From Pseudomonas sp. R76 (GTDB taxonomy: Bacteria > Pseudomonadota > Gammaproteobacteria > Pseudomonadales > Pseudomonadaceae): a stretch of 64,000 bases of DNA. Below are positions 1 to 7,798 of this stretch, in pieces (the stretch's first letter is position 1; the number at the start of each line of letters is the position of its first letter). The notes under the pieces were generated by a model. That model was not told the origin of the DNA, searched no databases, and saw only the letters and a list, made by a program, of their open reading frames with translations. Location: positions 3,720,001-3,784,000 of the forward strand of contig NZ_CP019428.1 in the NCBI RefSeq assembly GCF_009834565.1, read 5' to 3'. A program made the position numbers and the translations under genes.

Positions 1-996
1 AACGACCGCGTGCACCAGCCAAATGCCACCGGCTTGACCTCGACCATGGAAGTGTTCGGCGGCGGCAATGCCTGGCGACTCTCGCAGTTCTGGTACGAGC
101 AGAAATTCTTCGATCGCGCGTTCGCCCTGAAACTCGGCCGCTTCGGCCACGGCGAAGACTTCGACCAGTTCCCCTGCGAATTCCAGAACGTCACCTTGTG
201 CGGTTCCCAGGAAGGCAACTGGAACGGCGTGTGGAACAGCTTTCCCATCAGCCAGTGGGCGGTGCGCGCCAAGTACCAGTTCACTGATGAGTTCGCGGTG
301 CAGATCGGCGCCTACGACAAGAACCCCGGTAACGCCGAAGCCAGCAATGGCTTCAAACCTTTTATCAGCGGCTCCCAAGGCACCAGTTTCCCTGTCGAAG
401 CGATCTGGAAAGGCCAGATCGCTGGCCTGAGTTCCGAATACCACGCCGGTTACTACTACACCAACGCCGACAACAAAGATAACCTCAAGGATGCCGACGG
501 TAACTACGCCGCCAGCACTGGCAAGCCCTACGAGATGTACTCCAGCAATGACGGCTGGTGGCTGTCCGGCCAGCAACAATTGACCACAGTCGATGGCAAC
601 GCCAAGCGTGGGCTCAACGTGTTCGCCAACCTGACGATGAATGACCCGGACAAGAGCGTGATCAAAAGCCTGATCCAGGTCGGCCTGATCTACCGTGGCC
701 CGTTCGATTCACGCCCTGATGACACGCTTGGCATTGGCGCATCGAAGTTGCAGGTCAGCGACCGCTATACCCGCAACACGCAAATGCTCAACGCGGCCAA
801 CGGCATCACTGCGATTGACGACCCGCTGTACGTGCCCGAACAACACCGCGAATACAGCTACGAGCTCAACTACGGCGTGCAAGCGACAAAATGGCTGATG
901 GTGCGCCCCAACCTGCAGTACGTGAAATACCCGGGCGGGCTCGCGCAAACCCCGGGCGCGGTGGTCGGCGGCGTGCAGTTCATTGCTGACTTTTAG
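1..996 (+). CDS. OprB-like carbohydrate porin, C-terminal part (5' truncated by window edge)
   Basis: The reading frame is open from the first base, so the start lies outside the window. The visible 331 residues alternate aromatic and polar residues as in an outer-membrane beta-barrel and end in FIADF, with the terminal Phe typical of porins recognised by the Bam machinery. Segments such as the NGVWNSFPISQWAVR stretch and the closing VRPNLQYVKYPGG resemble OprB carbohydrate-selective porins, which let sugars diffuse across the outer membrane. Its stop overlaps by 4 bases the stop of the convergent hexapeptide-repeat gene. The substrate cannot be read from this part. OprB assignment is by sequence recall of the family. 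Confidence 0.85.
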   Translation, partial: NDRVHQPNATGLTSTMEVFGGGNAWRLSQFWYEQKFFDRAFALKLGRFGHGEDFDQFPCEFQNVTLCGSQEGNWNGVWNSFPISQWAVRAKYQFTDEFAVQIGAYDKNPGNAEASNGFKPFISGSQGTSFPVEAIWKGQIAGLSSEYHAGYYYTNADNKDNLKDADGNYAASTGKPYEMYSSNDGWWLSGQQQLTTVDGNAKRGLNVFANLTMNDPDKSVIKSLIQVGLIYRGPFDSRPDDTLGIGASKLQVSDRYTRNTQMLNAANGITAIDDPLYVPEQHREYSYELNYGVQATKWLMVRPNLQYVKYPGGLAQTPGAVVGGVQFIADF

Positions 997-1607
997 TCGT
1001 TCTCGCCATCAAACACCTGCCCGCGTCCGACCACGCTGGCAGGCTTGAGCAAGGCTCCCGGCGCCAACACCGCGTTCGCGCCGACCCGGCACTGATCACC
1101 CAGCAAGGCGCCAAACTTGTCGCTACCGGTACGCTGCAACTGCCCCTCGATGCGCACTAATACTTCCTTGTCCGCCCGTTCATTGCGGTAGTTGGCGACG
1201 ATGCTGCCGGCTTCCAGGTTGACCCCATGGCCGAGCACCGAATCGCCGACAAAATTGAAGTGCGCCAGCTTGCTGCCGCTGAACACGAACGAGGTCTTCA
1301 GCTCGGCGCCGGGGCCGATGATGCACCCCGCGTCCAACCAGCAGCCACCGCGCAGCAGCGAGCCGCTGGCGACAAAACACTCGGCACCGATGATCAGCGG
1401 CCCCTTGAGCAAGGCGCCGGGTTCGACAATGGCCGTACGGTGCACGGCGACGTCGCCGTGAATGGCGTAATCGTCAGCCGGCAGTTCGGCCAGCAACCTG
1501 CGCACAATCACCGGCGCTTGTGTCACCAGCGCCCAGGGCGCGAGGTCAGCCCACGGCGCCAAAGGGCTTCGGGCAATGTCGGCGATGTAGTCAGTGAGTC
1601 GAATCAA
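993..1607 (-). CDS. Left-handed beta-helix (hexapeptide repeat) transferase-like protein
   Basis: A 204-residue protein with hexapeptide-type repeats from about residue 50 to 195 (for example HRTAIVEPGALLKGPLIIGA, then VGANAVLAPGALLKPASVVG). These predict a left-handed parallel beta-helix like that of LpxA/GlmU-type acyl- and nucleotidyl-transferases. No separate catalytic domain is visible, so the substrate is unknown. The start codon is TTG at 1607 with a GAGGG ribosome-binding site about 8 bases upstream; no in-frame ATG lies nearby. It is transcribed divergently from the threonine dehydratase gene, about 120 bases away, and is convergent with the porin. Confidence 0.8.
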   Translation of the reverse strand: MIRLTDYIADIARSPLAPWADLAPWALVTQAPVIVRRLLAELPADDYAIHGDVAVHRTAIVEPGALLKGPLIIGAECFVASGSLLRGGCWLDAGCIIGPGAELKTSFVFSGSKLAHFNFVGDSVLGHGVNLEAGSIVANYRNERADKEVLVRIEGQLQRTGSDKFGALLGDQCRVGANAVLAPGALLKPASVVGRGQVFDGEND

Positions 1608-1690
1608 TGGCGAACCCTCGAGCGGTCAGAGAAGCTCGAAACGCTAGCATGTCCGCAAGCCCGAACGGAACTTTACTAATTATCTTTATA

Positions 1691-1705
1691 TGGATATTTT
1701 ATCCA
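1691..1705. promoter_or_regulatory. Perfect inverted repeat, candidate operator of the threonine dehydratase gene
   Basis: TGGATA-TTT-TATCCA is a perfect 6-bp palindrome with a 3-base spacer, 25 bases upstream of the dehydratase ATG and in the shared promoter region of two divergent genes. The 13-base string TGGATATTTTATC matches 11 of 13 positions (TGGATATGTTGTC) just upstream of the YheO-type regulator start at 3348, read on the minus strand. That makes it a plausible binding site of that regulator. This is inference from the match only. Confidence 0.45.
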
Positions 1706-1729
1706 GATAAAGCCTACGAGGTCCGTCCC

Positions 1730-2695
1730 ATGCAATTGCCTAGCTACCAAGACGTCATCGCGGCCGCCCAACGCCTGGAAGGCGTCGCGCACACCACGCC
1801 GGTGCTCACGTCACGCACCCTCGACGCCGAAACCGGCGCCCAGGTGTTCATCAAGTGTGAAAACCTGCAACGCGCCGGCTCGTTCAAGTTTCGTGGCGCG
1901 TTCAATGCCCTGTCGCAGTTTGACGCGCAGCAGCGCAAGGCCGGCGTGGTGGCGTTTTCCTCCGGCAACCATGCCCAAGGCATTGCCCTGGCCGCGCGGT
2001 TGCTGGGCATGCCGGCAACGATAGTGATGCCCACCGATGCACCGGCGGCCAAAGTCGCCGCCACCCGTGACTATGGCGCCAGCGTGGTGCTTTACGACCG
2101 TTTCACTGAAGACCGCGAGCAAATCGGCCGCACGCTCGCCCACGAGCAAGGCATGACACTGATCCCGCCCTACGACCACCCGCACATCCTCGCCGGCCAA
2201 GGCACGGCCGCCAAGGAATTGCTGGAATTCACCGGCCCGCTGGACGCCTTGTTCGTTGGCCTCGGCGGCGGCGGCATGCTCTCGGGCACGGCGTTGTCGA
2301 CCCGCGCGCTGGCGCCGGATTGCCAACTGTTCGGGGTCGAACCCGAAGCCGGCAATGACGGCCAGCGCTCGTTCCGCACCGGCAGCATCGTGCACATCGA
2401 CACCCCGAAAACCATTGCCGACGGCGCGCAAACGCAACACCTGGGCAACTACACCTTCCCCATCATCCGCGATCAGGTGAACGACATTCTCACCGTCACC
2501 GATGCGCAATTGGTCGACAGCATGCGGTTCTTCATGCAGCGCATGAAGCTGGTCGTCGAGCCCACCGGCTGCCTGGGCCTGGCGGCCTTGCGCCAATTGG
2601 GCGAGCGCTTCAAGGGCCAACGCGTGGGCATTATCGTCACCGGCGGCAACGTCGATATCGAGCGCTACGCCGCCCTGCTCAGCGGGGCGCCATAA
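1730..2695 (+). CDS. Threonine/serine dehydratase (catabolic, PLP-dependent)
   Basis: A 321-residue fold-type II PLP enzyme. The lysine motif GSFKFRGA puts the Schiff-base lysine at about residue 53, the SSGNHAQG substrate loop follows, and a glycine-rich phosphate-binding loop GLGGGGMLSG is present. The C-terminal regulatory ACT domain of biosynthetic IlvA is absent, so this is the short catabolic form that deaminates L-threonine or L-serine (or a related hydroxy amino acid) to the 2-oxo acid and ammonia. I chose ATG 1730 because the family begins near there; an upstream in-frame start at 1607 would add 41 residues with no family character. The gene lies head to tail with a convergent YheO-type regulator and has a palindrome in its promoter. 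Confidence 0.9.
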   Translation: MQLPSYQDVIAAAQRLEGVAHTTPVLTSRTLDAETGAQVFIKCENLQRAGSFKFRGAFNALSQFDAQQRKAGVVAFSSGNHAQGIALAARLLGMPATIVMPTDAPAAKVAATRDYGASVVLYDRFTEDREQIGRTLAHEQGMTLIPPYDHPHILAGQGTAAKELLEFTGPLDALFVGLGGGGMLSGTALSTRALAPDCQLFGVEPEAGNDGQRSFRTGSIVHIDTPKTIADGAQTQHLGNYTFPIIRDQVNDILTVTDAQLVDSMRFFMQRMKLVVEPTGCLGLAALRQLGERFKGQRVGIIVTGGNVDIERYAALLSGAP

Positions 2696-2721
2696 ACCTC
2701 ATCCACACCCCGGATGGCGCG

Positions 2722-3348
2722 CTACTTGGCGTAGGTGTAGACCGCCGCGCGTGACACGCCCAGGTGCGAGGCGACGGTTTCCATGGCGCGGCGGATGTCC
2801 ATGCAGCCTGAGTCCTTCAGCTCTTGCATCAGCGCGCGCCGATCCGCCGTCTTGAGTGCGCGCGGAGTGGTCGCCAGGCGCGCGGCGAACTGGTCGATAC
2901 GCGCGCGAATCACATCGGCGCCGGACGGGTCCAGGGACTCGTGGGGCTTGTCGCCACTGACCGAACCGAACTGCTCCAGCATGCCCTGCAAGCCACGGAA
3001 CAACGACAAATCGACGTTCATGCACAACGCCGCGACGTACTTGCCGCGGGTGTCCTTGATGCCGATTGACGTGCTTTTGACCTGGCGGCCATCGGCGAAC
3101 TGGTTCTGGTAGTTGGCAATGACCTGCGGGTAGTCCGGGTCGGCAATCCGCGCCAGCCCCAACTCGGTCGCCGGGTCACCGGGTTGACGCCCGGAAAGGT
3201 TGTTATGGATCGCCAGGATCGCGTGCTGCGGGTCGCGCAAATCGTGCAGCACCACTTCGCAGAACGGGCTGAAGGTTTTGCTCAAGCCTTCGGCAATCTG
3301 CTCAAGTTGGCTGATCAGGGTGGTGTCTTCGGGAGAGGTCTTTTTCAT
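2722..3348 (-). CDS. YheO/DauR-type transcriptional regulator (PAS_6 + HTH_22)
   Basis: A 208-residue protein. The N-terminal half (about residues 10-120, with the ATELGLARIAD and KSTSIGIKDTRGKYVAALCMN stretches) matches the YheO-like PAS domain. The C-terminal segment from about 150, ending in MDIRRAMETVASHLGVSRAA, is the helix-turn-helix of the DauR/YheO family, whose known members respond to amino acids such as D-arginine. The ATG at 3348 gives the usual MKK start; in-frame ATG 3360 and TTG 3366 also exist. Its promoter carries a sequence close to the palindrome in front of the threonine dehydratase gene, so it probably controls that gene and itself. The effector is unknown. Confidence 0.85.
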   Translation of the reverse strand: MKKTSPEDTTLISQLEQIAEGLSKTFSPFCEVVLHDLRDPQHAILAIHNNLSGRQPGDPATELGLARIADPDYPQVIANYQNQFADGRQVKSTSIGIKDTRGKYVAALCMNVDLSLFRGLQGMLEQFGSVSGDKPHESLDPSGADVIRARIDQFAARLATTPRALKTADRRALMQELKDSGCMDIRRAMETVASHLGVSRAAVYTYAK

Positions 3349-3352
3349 GCAA

Positions 3353-3365
3353 GACAACATATCCA
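3353..3365 (-). promoter_or_regulatory. Second copy of the candidate YheO-regulator operator
   Basis: Read on the minus strand this is TGGATATGTTGTC, 11 of 13 identical to 1691-1703. It lies 4-17 bases upstream of the regulator ATG at 3348 and partly overlaps alternative starts. The flanking TCCA-N4-TGGA (3362-3373) adds partial dyad symmetry. The position fits autoregulation; this is not proven. Confidence 0.35.
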
Positions 3366-3423
3366 ATACTGGACATTACATCAATTGCCTGCATTCCCAC
3401 ACAGAGGCAATGCGCTTGTGATT

Positions 3424-3537
3424 GATCGTTCCCACGCTCCGCGTGGGCACGCATCCTGTGACGCTCCGCGTCACGACATCAAGAGCAGGACGCAGAGCGT
3501 CCGGGCCAGCATTCCCACGCAGAGCGTGGGAACGATC
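3424..3537. repeat. Compound palindromic repeat, copy 1
   Basis: Outer arms GATCGTTCCCACGCTC and GAGCGTGGGAACGATC are perfect inverted complements about 80 bases apart. Inside lie further palindromes built on a GACGCTCYGCGTC-like core. A second copy is at 15053-15165. Both sit just downstream of genes, as expected for Pseudomonas intergenic palindromic repeats. Confidence 0.85.
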
Positions 3538-3553
3538 AACCAGCACCCACCTA

Positions 3554-5164
3554 TCAGGCGTCTTCCAGGATCAGATCCGCGCCCTTCTCCGCCACCATCA
3601 ACACCGCCGCATGGGTATTACCCGACGTCACGTTCGGGAAAATCGACGCATCGACGATGCGCAGCCCGTCCAGCCCGTGCACTTTCAAGCGCTTGTCCAC
3701 CACCGACACCTGCGGGTCCGAACCCATGGCGCAGGAGCCGCACAGGTGGTAGATCGAGCCGCTGTTTTCGCGGAAATATTGCAGCATCTGCTCATCGGTT
3801 TGCACCGCCGCACCGGGCAGTACTTCGGCCACGGTGATGCCTTTGAGCGCCGGGGCCTGCATGATCTTGCGCATCAACCGGCTGCCCTGGATCACCTCGT
3901 CGATATCCTTTTCGGTGCTCAGGTAGTTGGGGTCGATCAGCGCCGCGTCCCGTGGGTTCTTCGAGGCAATACGGATGGTGCCGCGACTGGTGGGACGACA
4001 CGGGTTGAAGCACAGCAAAAAGCCGGAATACGGTTCGGGCTTGAGGCTGGCCTTGTTGTTTTTCGGGATCTGATACGACAGCGGGTTGAAATACAGCTGC
4101 AGGTTCGGATCCTTCTGTTGATCGTTGCCGCGAAAGAAGCCACCGGCCTGGTTGACGCTCATGGCCAGCGCGCCCTTGCGGGTCAGCAGGTACTTGAGGA
4201 CAAGTTTGAGTTGGCCGAACAGCGAGCTGAGTTCGTCATTCAAGGTCGGGATATTGGCCTTGTAGTAGTAGCTGGCGCACAGGTGGTCCTGCAGGTTTTC
4301 GCCCACGGCCGGCAGGTGCTTGACCAACGGGATAGCGTGTTCGGCAAGCAATTGCTGGTCGGCCACACCGGATAATTGCAGGATCTTCGGCGTGTCCACC
4401 GCACCGGCGCAAAGGATCACTTCCTTACGCGCGGTGAAGGTTCGCGCCACACCGTGCTGGGTGACGGCGATGCCGGTGGCGCGCTTCCGGTCGTCAAACA
4501 GCACGCGGTCGACCAGCGCATGCAGTTCCACGGTGAGGTTCGGACGGCCTAGCGCCGGGTGCAAATGCGCAAAACTGCTGGAGCAGCGTTCGCCATTACG
4601 CGTGTTGACGTCATACAGCCCAGCGCCTTCAAAGTGCGGGCCGTTGAAGTCATCACTGTGCGCGTAGCCCAGCTGTTCGCAGCCCTTGAGGAAAACGTCG
4701 CAGATCGGGTGGGTCTGGCCCTTCATCGGCGTAATGCTGATGGGGCCGCTGGCGCCGTGGTACTCGGTATCGCCCAAGGGATGGTTTTCCAGCTTGCGAA
4801 AGTACGGCAGCACGTCCGCAAAGCTCCAGCCGTCGTTGCCGTTGGCGGCCCAGTCATTGAAGTCATGGGCCTGGCCACGCACGTAGATCATCGCGTTGAT
4901 CGAGCCCGAACCGCCCTGCACTTTGCCGCGCGGCGCGTAGATTTCACGGCCGGCCAGCTGTTTTTGCGGCTGGCTGTAATACATCCAGTTGAAGGTCGGG
5001 TTGTAATACATCTTGGCGAAACCGACGGGGATCTTGAACCACCAGGAACTGTCCTTGCCACCGGCTTCCAGCAGCAATACCGAATATTGCCCGGACGCGG
5101 ACAGCCTGTTGGCGAGGATGCAACCCGCCGCGCCTGCGCCAGCGATGATGTAGTCGTATGTCAT
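3554..5164 (-). CDS. GMC-family FAD-dependent alcohol/choline dehydrogenase-like oxidoreductase
   Basis: A 536-residue protein starting with the FAD dinucleotide-binding motif GAGAAGCILANRLS and the LLLEAGG strand end. The GMC signature around GSGSINAMIYVRGQ (residues 85-100) and the C-terminal active-site block (YHLCGSCAMG, and NVTSGNTHAAVLMVAEKGAD near the end) are all present. Family members oxidise alcohols, including choline and polyols, to aldehydes in the cytoplasm. It is the last gene of the minus-strand cluster and starts 27 bases after the enolase-superfamily gene, with no strong ribosome-binding site visible. Since an aldehyde dehydrogenase is encoded in the same cluster, an alcohol-to-acid route is plausible, but the substrate is unknown. 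Confidence 0.9.
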   Translation of the reverse strand: MTYDYIIAGAGAAGCILANRLSASGQYSVLLLEAGGKDSSWWFKIPVGFAKMYYNPTFNWMYYSQPQKQLAGREIYAPRGKVQGGSGSINAMIYVRGQAHDFNDWAANGNDGWSFADVLPYFRKLENHPLGDTEYHGASGPISITPMKGQTHPICDVFLKGCEQLGYAHSDDFNGPHFEGAGLYDVNTRNGERCSSSFAHLHPALGRPNLTVELHALVDRVLFDDRKRATGIAVTQHGVARTFTARKEVILCAGAVDTPKILQLSGVADQQLLAEHAIPLVKHLPAVGENLQDHLCASYYYKANIPTLNDELSSLFGQLKLVLKYLLTRKGALAMSVNQAGGFFRGNDQQKDPNLQLYFNPLSYQIPKNNKASLKPEPYSGFLLCFNPCRPTSRGTIRIASKNPRDAALIDPNYLSTEKDIDEVIQGSRLMRKIMQAPALKGITVAEVLPGAAVQTDEQMLQYFRENSGSIYHLCGSCAMGSDPQVSVVDKRLKVHGLDGLRIVDASIFPNVTSGNTHAAVLMVAEKGADLILEDA

Positions 5165-5191
5165 TCACGGTTACCGCGTAAGTCGTTTTTT

Positions 5192-6409
5192 TTAGCCCTT
5201 GGCGGGCGAAGTGTCTTTGACGTCAGCCGGTGTGGCAGCCATTTGCAGGTGCAGGCGCTCGCCGGTATACGGCGTGTGTCTGCGTACCACGTCCATGTTC
5301 AGCTCCACGCCCAGCCCCGGCTCGGTGGATGGGATGATGTAGCCGTCCTCCCATTGCAGCGGCTTGGTCAGGACTTCGGCATGGAAGCCGCCCCAGGTCA
5401 TGATGCTTTCCTGGATCAGGAAGTTCGGCGTGCAGGTCGCCAGCTGGAAACTCGCCGCCGCGCCAATCGGCCCGTTGTACAAGTGCGGCGCGATCTGCGC
5501 GTAGTAGGCTTCGGCCATGCTCGCGATTTTCTTCGCCTCCAGCAGCCCGCCGCAGCGCGCCACGTTCATCTGCAAGATCGACGCGCCACCGGCTTGCAGC
5601 AGCTTGAAGAATTCGTACTTGGTGGTCAGTCGTTCGCCGGTAGCAATCGGGATGCTGGTCTTGGCGGCGACCTGGGCCATTGCTTCTTCCTGGCCCGGCG
5701 GCACCGGTTCTTCGAACCACAGCGGGTCATATTTCTCCAGGCGCTTGGCCAGGCGAATCGCCGACGATGGCACCATTTGCCCGTGGGTGCCGAACAGCAG
5801 GTCGCACTTGTCGCCCACCGCCTCGCGGATCTTGCGGCAGAAGGTCTCGCAGCGTTCCAGGACCTCCAGCGAAATCTGGTGGCCGGAGTACGCCGTGTAA
5901 GGGCCGGCCGGGTCGAACTTCACCGCGGTGAAGCCTTTGTTCATGTTCTCGATGGCGCACTCGGCGGCCAGGTCCGGGTCGTCGTAGTCGTACTCGCCCT
6001 TGCTGTTGACCGGGTACAGGTAGGTGTAGGAACGCAGGCGCTCGTTGACCTTGCCGCCGAGCAATTCGTAGACCGGCTTGTTGGCGGCCTTGCCGATGAT
6101 GTCCCAGCAGGCCATTTCCAGGCCGCTGACCACGCCCATCATGGTCAGGTCCGGGCGCTGGGTGAAACCGCTCGAATAAGCCTGGCGGAAGAAACGCTCT
6201 ATATGGTGCGGGTCATGGTTGAGCAGGTAGCGCTCAAACACATCCTCGATAATCGGCAGCATGGCCTTGGGGCCGAAGGTGGCGGCGTAGATCTCGCCGA
6301 CGCCTTCGATGCCGCAGTCGGTCTTGAGTTTGACGAACAGCCAGTACATGCCACCGATATGCGGCGGTGGAACGGCAACGATATGGGTTTCAAGGGCGAC
6401 GATTTTCAT
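5192..6409 (-). CDS. Mandelate racemase/muconate lactonizing (enolase) superfamily protein, probable sugar-acid dehydratase
   Basis: A 405-residue enolase-superfamily enzyme with a capping domain followed by a TIM barrel. Visible catalytic candidates are the KFDP lysine at about 164, the GTHGQ histidine at 209, WFEEP at 232-235, ATGER (Glu259) and the PHLYNGP histidine at 309, an arrangement resembling galactonate/mannonate dehydratases. Oddly, the place where those enzymes have Asp in a DxH metal motif reads Gly-Thr-His. I start at ATG 6409, with AGG about 8 bases upstream; a GTG at 6418 is in frame. The MFS stop ends 1 base before this ATG, so the two genes are translationally coupled. The substrate is unassigned. 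Confidence 0.85.
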   Translation of the reverse strand: MKIVALETHIVAVPPPHIGGMYWLFVKLKTDCGIEGVGEIYAATFGPKAMLPIIEDVFERYLLNHDPHHIERFFRQAYSSGFTQRPDLTMMGVVSGLEMACWDIIGKAANKPVYELLGGKVNERLRSYTYLYPVNSKGEYDYDDPDLAAECAIENMNKGFTAVKFDPAGPYTAYSGHQISLEVLERCETFCRKIREAVGDKCDLLFGTHGQMVPSSAIRLAKRLEKYDPLWFEEPVPPGQEEAMAQVAAKTSIPIATGERLTTKYEFFKLLQAGGASILQMNVARCGGLLEAKKIASMAEAYYAQIAPHLYNGPIGAAASFQLATCTPNFLIQESIMTWGGFHAEVLTKPLQWEDGYIIPSTEPGLGVELNMDVVRRHTPYTGERLHLQMAATPADVKDTSPAKG

Positions 6410-6410
6410 C

Positions 6411-7721
6411 TCAGGCACCTGTCTGGTTGATTTTTTTTCGGTTGATTCGGGCGCGCAACGTCAGGGCCGCCAGGGTCCCGAGCACGCCGACAAAGGCGAT
6501 GTAGCCGAAATACAGGTTGTAGCCGGCCTTGCCTGGGTAGGTATCGGTCAGGTAGCCATTGATCAGCGGGATAAACGTGTCGGGCAAGTAACCCACCACC
6601 GAGACAATGCCAATGGCCAACCCGGTGATGCGCAGCGGAATGTCGCAGCTGTCGAGGATCGCCCAGTACAGGCCGCGAATCGCATAGGTCATCAGGCCAA
6701 TAAAAATCACCGTACCGATCAGCAGGCCCAGGCTGTTAAAACCGGGGAACACAATCAACCCGAGCATGCCCAGGGTCACCAGCACCAGCGCGACGATCAG
6801 CACCGAGATATTCGAGAACTTGTCGCCCAGCCAGCCGCCACCGATGCCGCCGATGGGGCGCATCCACAGCTTGATGGTGGTGATGGTGCCCGCCATCACG
6901 GCGGTCATGCCGCTGCCTTGCAGGTAGTCGGAGAAGCTGTAAGTAGCCCAGAACATGTGATAACCACAGAACACAATGGCAGTCACCAGCCACAGCTCGG
7001 GGATTTTCACCAGGGTGGTCAGGTCGGCGATCAGGTTGAACTTGCCCTTCTCCACCGGCGACGTCTCGGCCATGGACTTGGGGTCCTTGAGCAGTACCAG
7101 CCCGCAGCCGATGGCGATACAGATAAACGAGTACAGGTAGACCACGTGTTTGAAACCTTCGGCGGCCGACTGGCTGCGGGTTTCGGTGGCATAGGCGAAC
7201 AGCCCCAGGGCCACGGTCGCCAGCAAGGCTTCCACCAGCCCGCGCCCGCCATCCAGGATGCCGAAGAAACGCCCCTGCTCGCTGTGATGGGCGATCATCT
7301 TCACGCGCTTGAGCACCGAGGCCCAGAACGTCAGGCCGGTGGTCAGGCCCCAGCAGCCGAAGATGATCATCAGGCCGGTCATCGACGGCACGGTCGAATA
7401 CCACAGGCCCAACGCGCCAGTGGCGACCAGTGAGAAGAAAATCAGGAAGCGCGGCGGCAGGCGATCCGCCAACCAACCACTGGGTAAGTAACTGAGCAAA
7501 AAGATCGTGCCGAGCATCGAGTACAGGTAACCCAGCTGGCTGTGGTTGATCTGGAACACTTCAAGCATGGTGGTCTGGTAGACCTGGCGCAGGTAGAGGA
7601 TCGGGTAGATCGCCCCGGCGGCCAACACCAGCAACAGCAATTGGAAATAGCGACTGGCAGCGTCGCTTTTTGCCGCGGACACGGCATCGAAACCCTGGGC
7701 AACGGGTGCAGGCTTGGACAT
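6411..7721 (-). CDS. MFS transporter (YihN/sugar-acid type)
   Basis: A 436-residue major facilitator with about 12 hydrophobic segments, starting LLLLVLAAGAIYPILYLRQV, and the cytoplasmic loop motif SGWLADRLPPR after TM2. General likeness is to the YihN/UhpC-like group that carries organic anions or sugar derivatives. I start at ATG 7721 because GAGG sits 8 bases upstream; the upstream GTG at 7739 lacks a site. It lies between the aldehyde dehydrogenase and the enolase-superfamily gene and overlaps the latter's ribosome-binding region, so it is the likely importer for the substrate of this cluster. Confidence 0.88.
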   Translation of the reverse strand: MSKPAPVAQGFDAVSAAKSDAASRYFQLLLLVLAAGAIYPILYLRQVYQTTMLEVFQINHSQLGYLYSMLGTIFLLSYLPSGWLADRLPPRFLIFFSLVATGALGLWYSTVPSMTGLMIIFGCWGLTTGLTFWASVLKRVKMIAHHSEQGRFFGILDGGRGLVEALLATVALGLFAYATETRSQSAAEGFKHVVYLYSFICIAIGCGLVLLKDPKSMAETSPVEKGKFNLIADLTTLVKIPELWLVTAIVFCGYHMFWATYSFSDYLQGSGMTAVMAGTITTIKLWMRPIGGIGGGWLGDKFSNISVLIVALVLVTLGMLGLIVFPGFNSLGLLIGTVIFIGLMTYAIRGLYWAILDSCDIPLRITGLAIGIVSVVGYLPDTFIPLINGYLTDTYPGKAGYNLYFGYIAFVGVLGTLAALTLRARINRKKINQTGA

Positions 7722-7798
7722 CTTGATGACCTCGGGCACCCACTGCGCAGGTGCCCTGATAATTGTTTTTATTGAAGGTACAACCGGTATTCGTTGGA

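Noticed and set aside
3422..4375. Frames starting in the compound repeat and running opposite the GMC gene
   Set aside because: The first part is a palindromic repeat and the remainder is an antisense shadow.
4559..6430. 623-residue open frame opposite the GMC and enolase-superfamily genes
   Set aside because: Spans two real genes on the other strand, lacks family motifs and is typical of antisense frames in GC-rich coding DNA.
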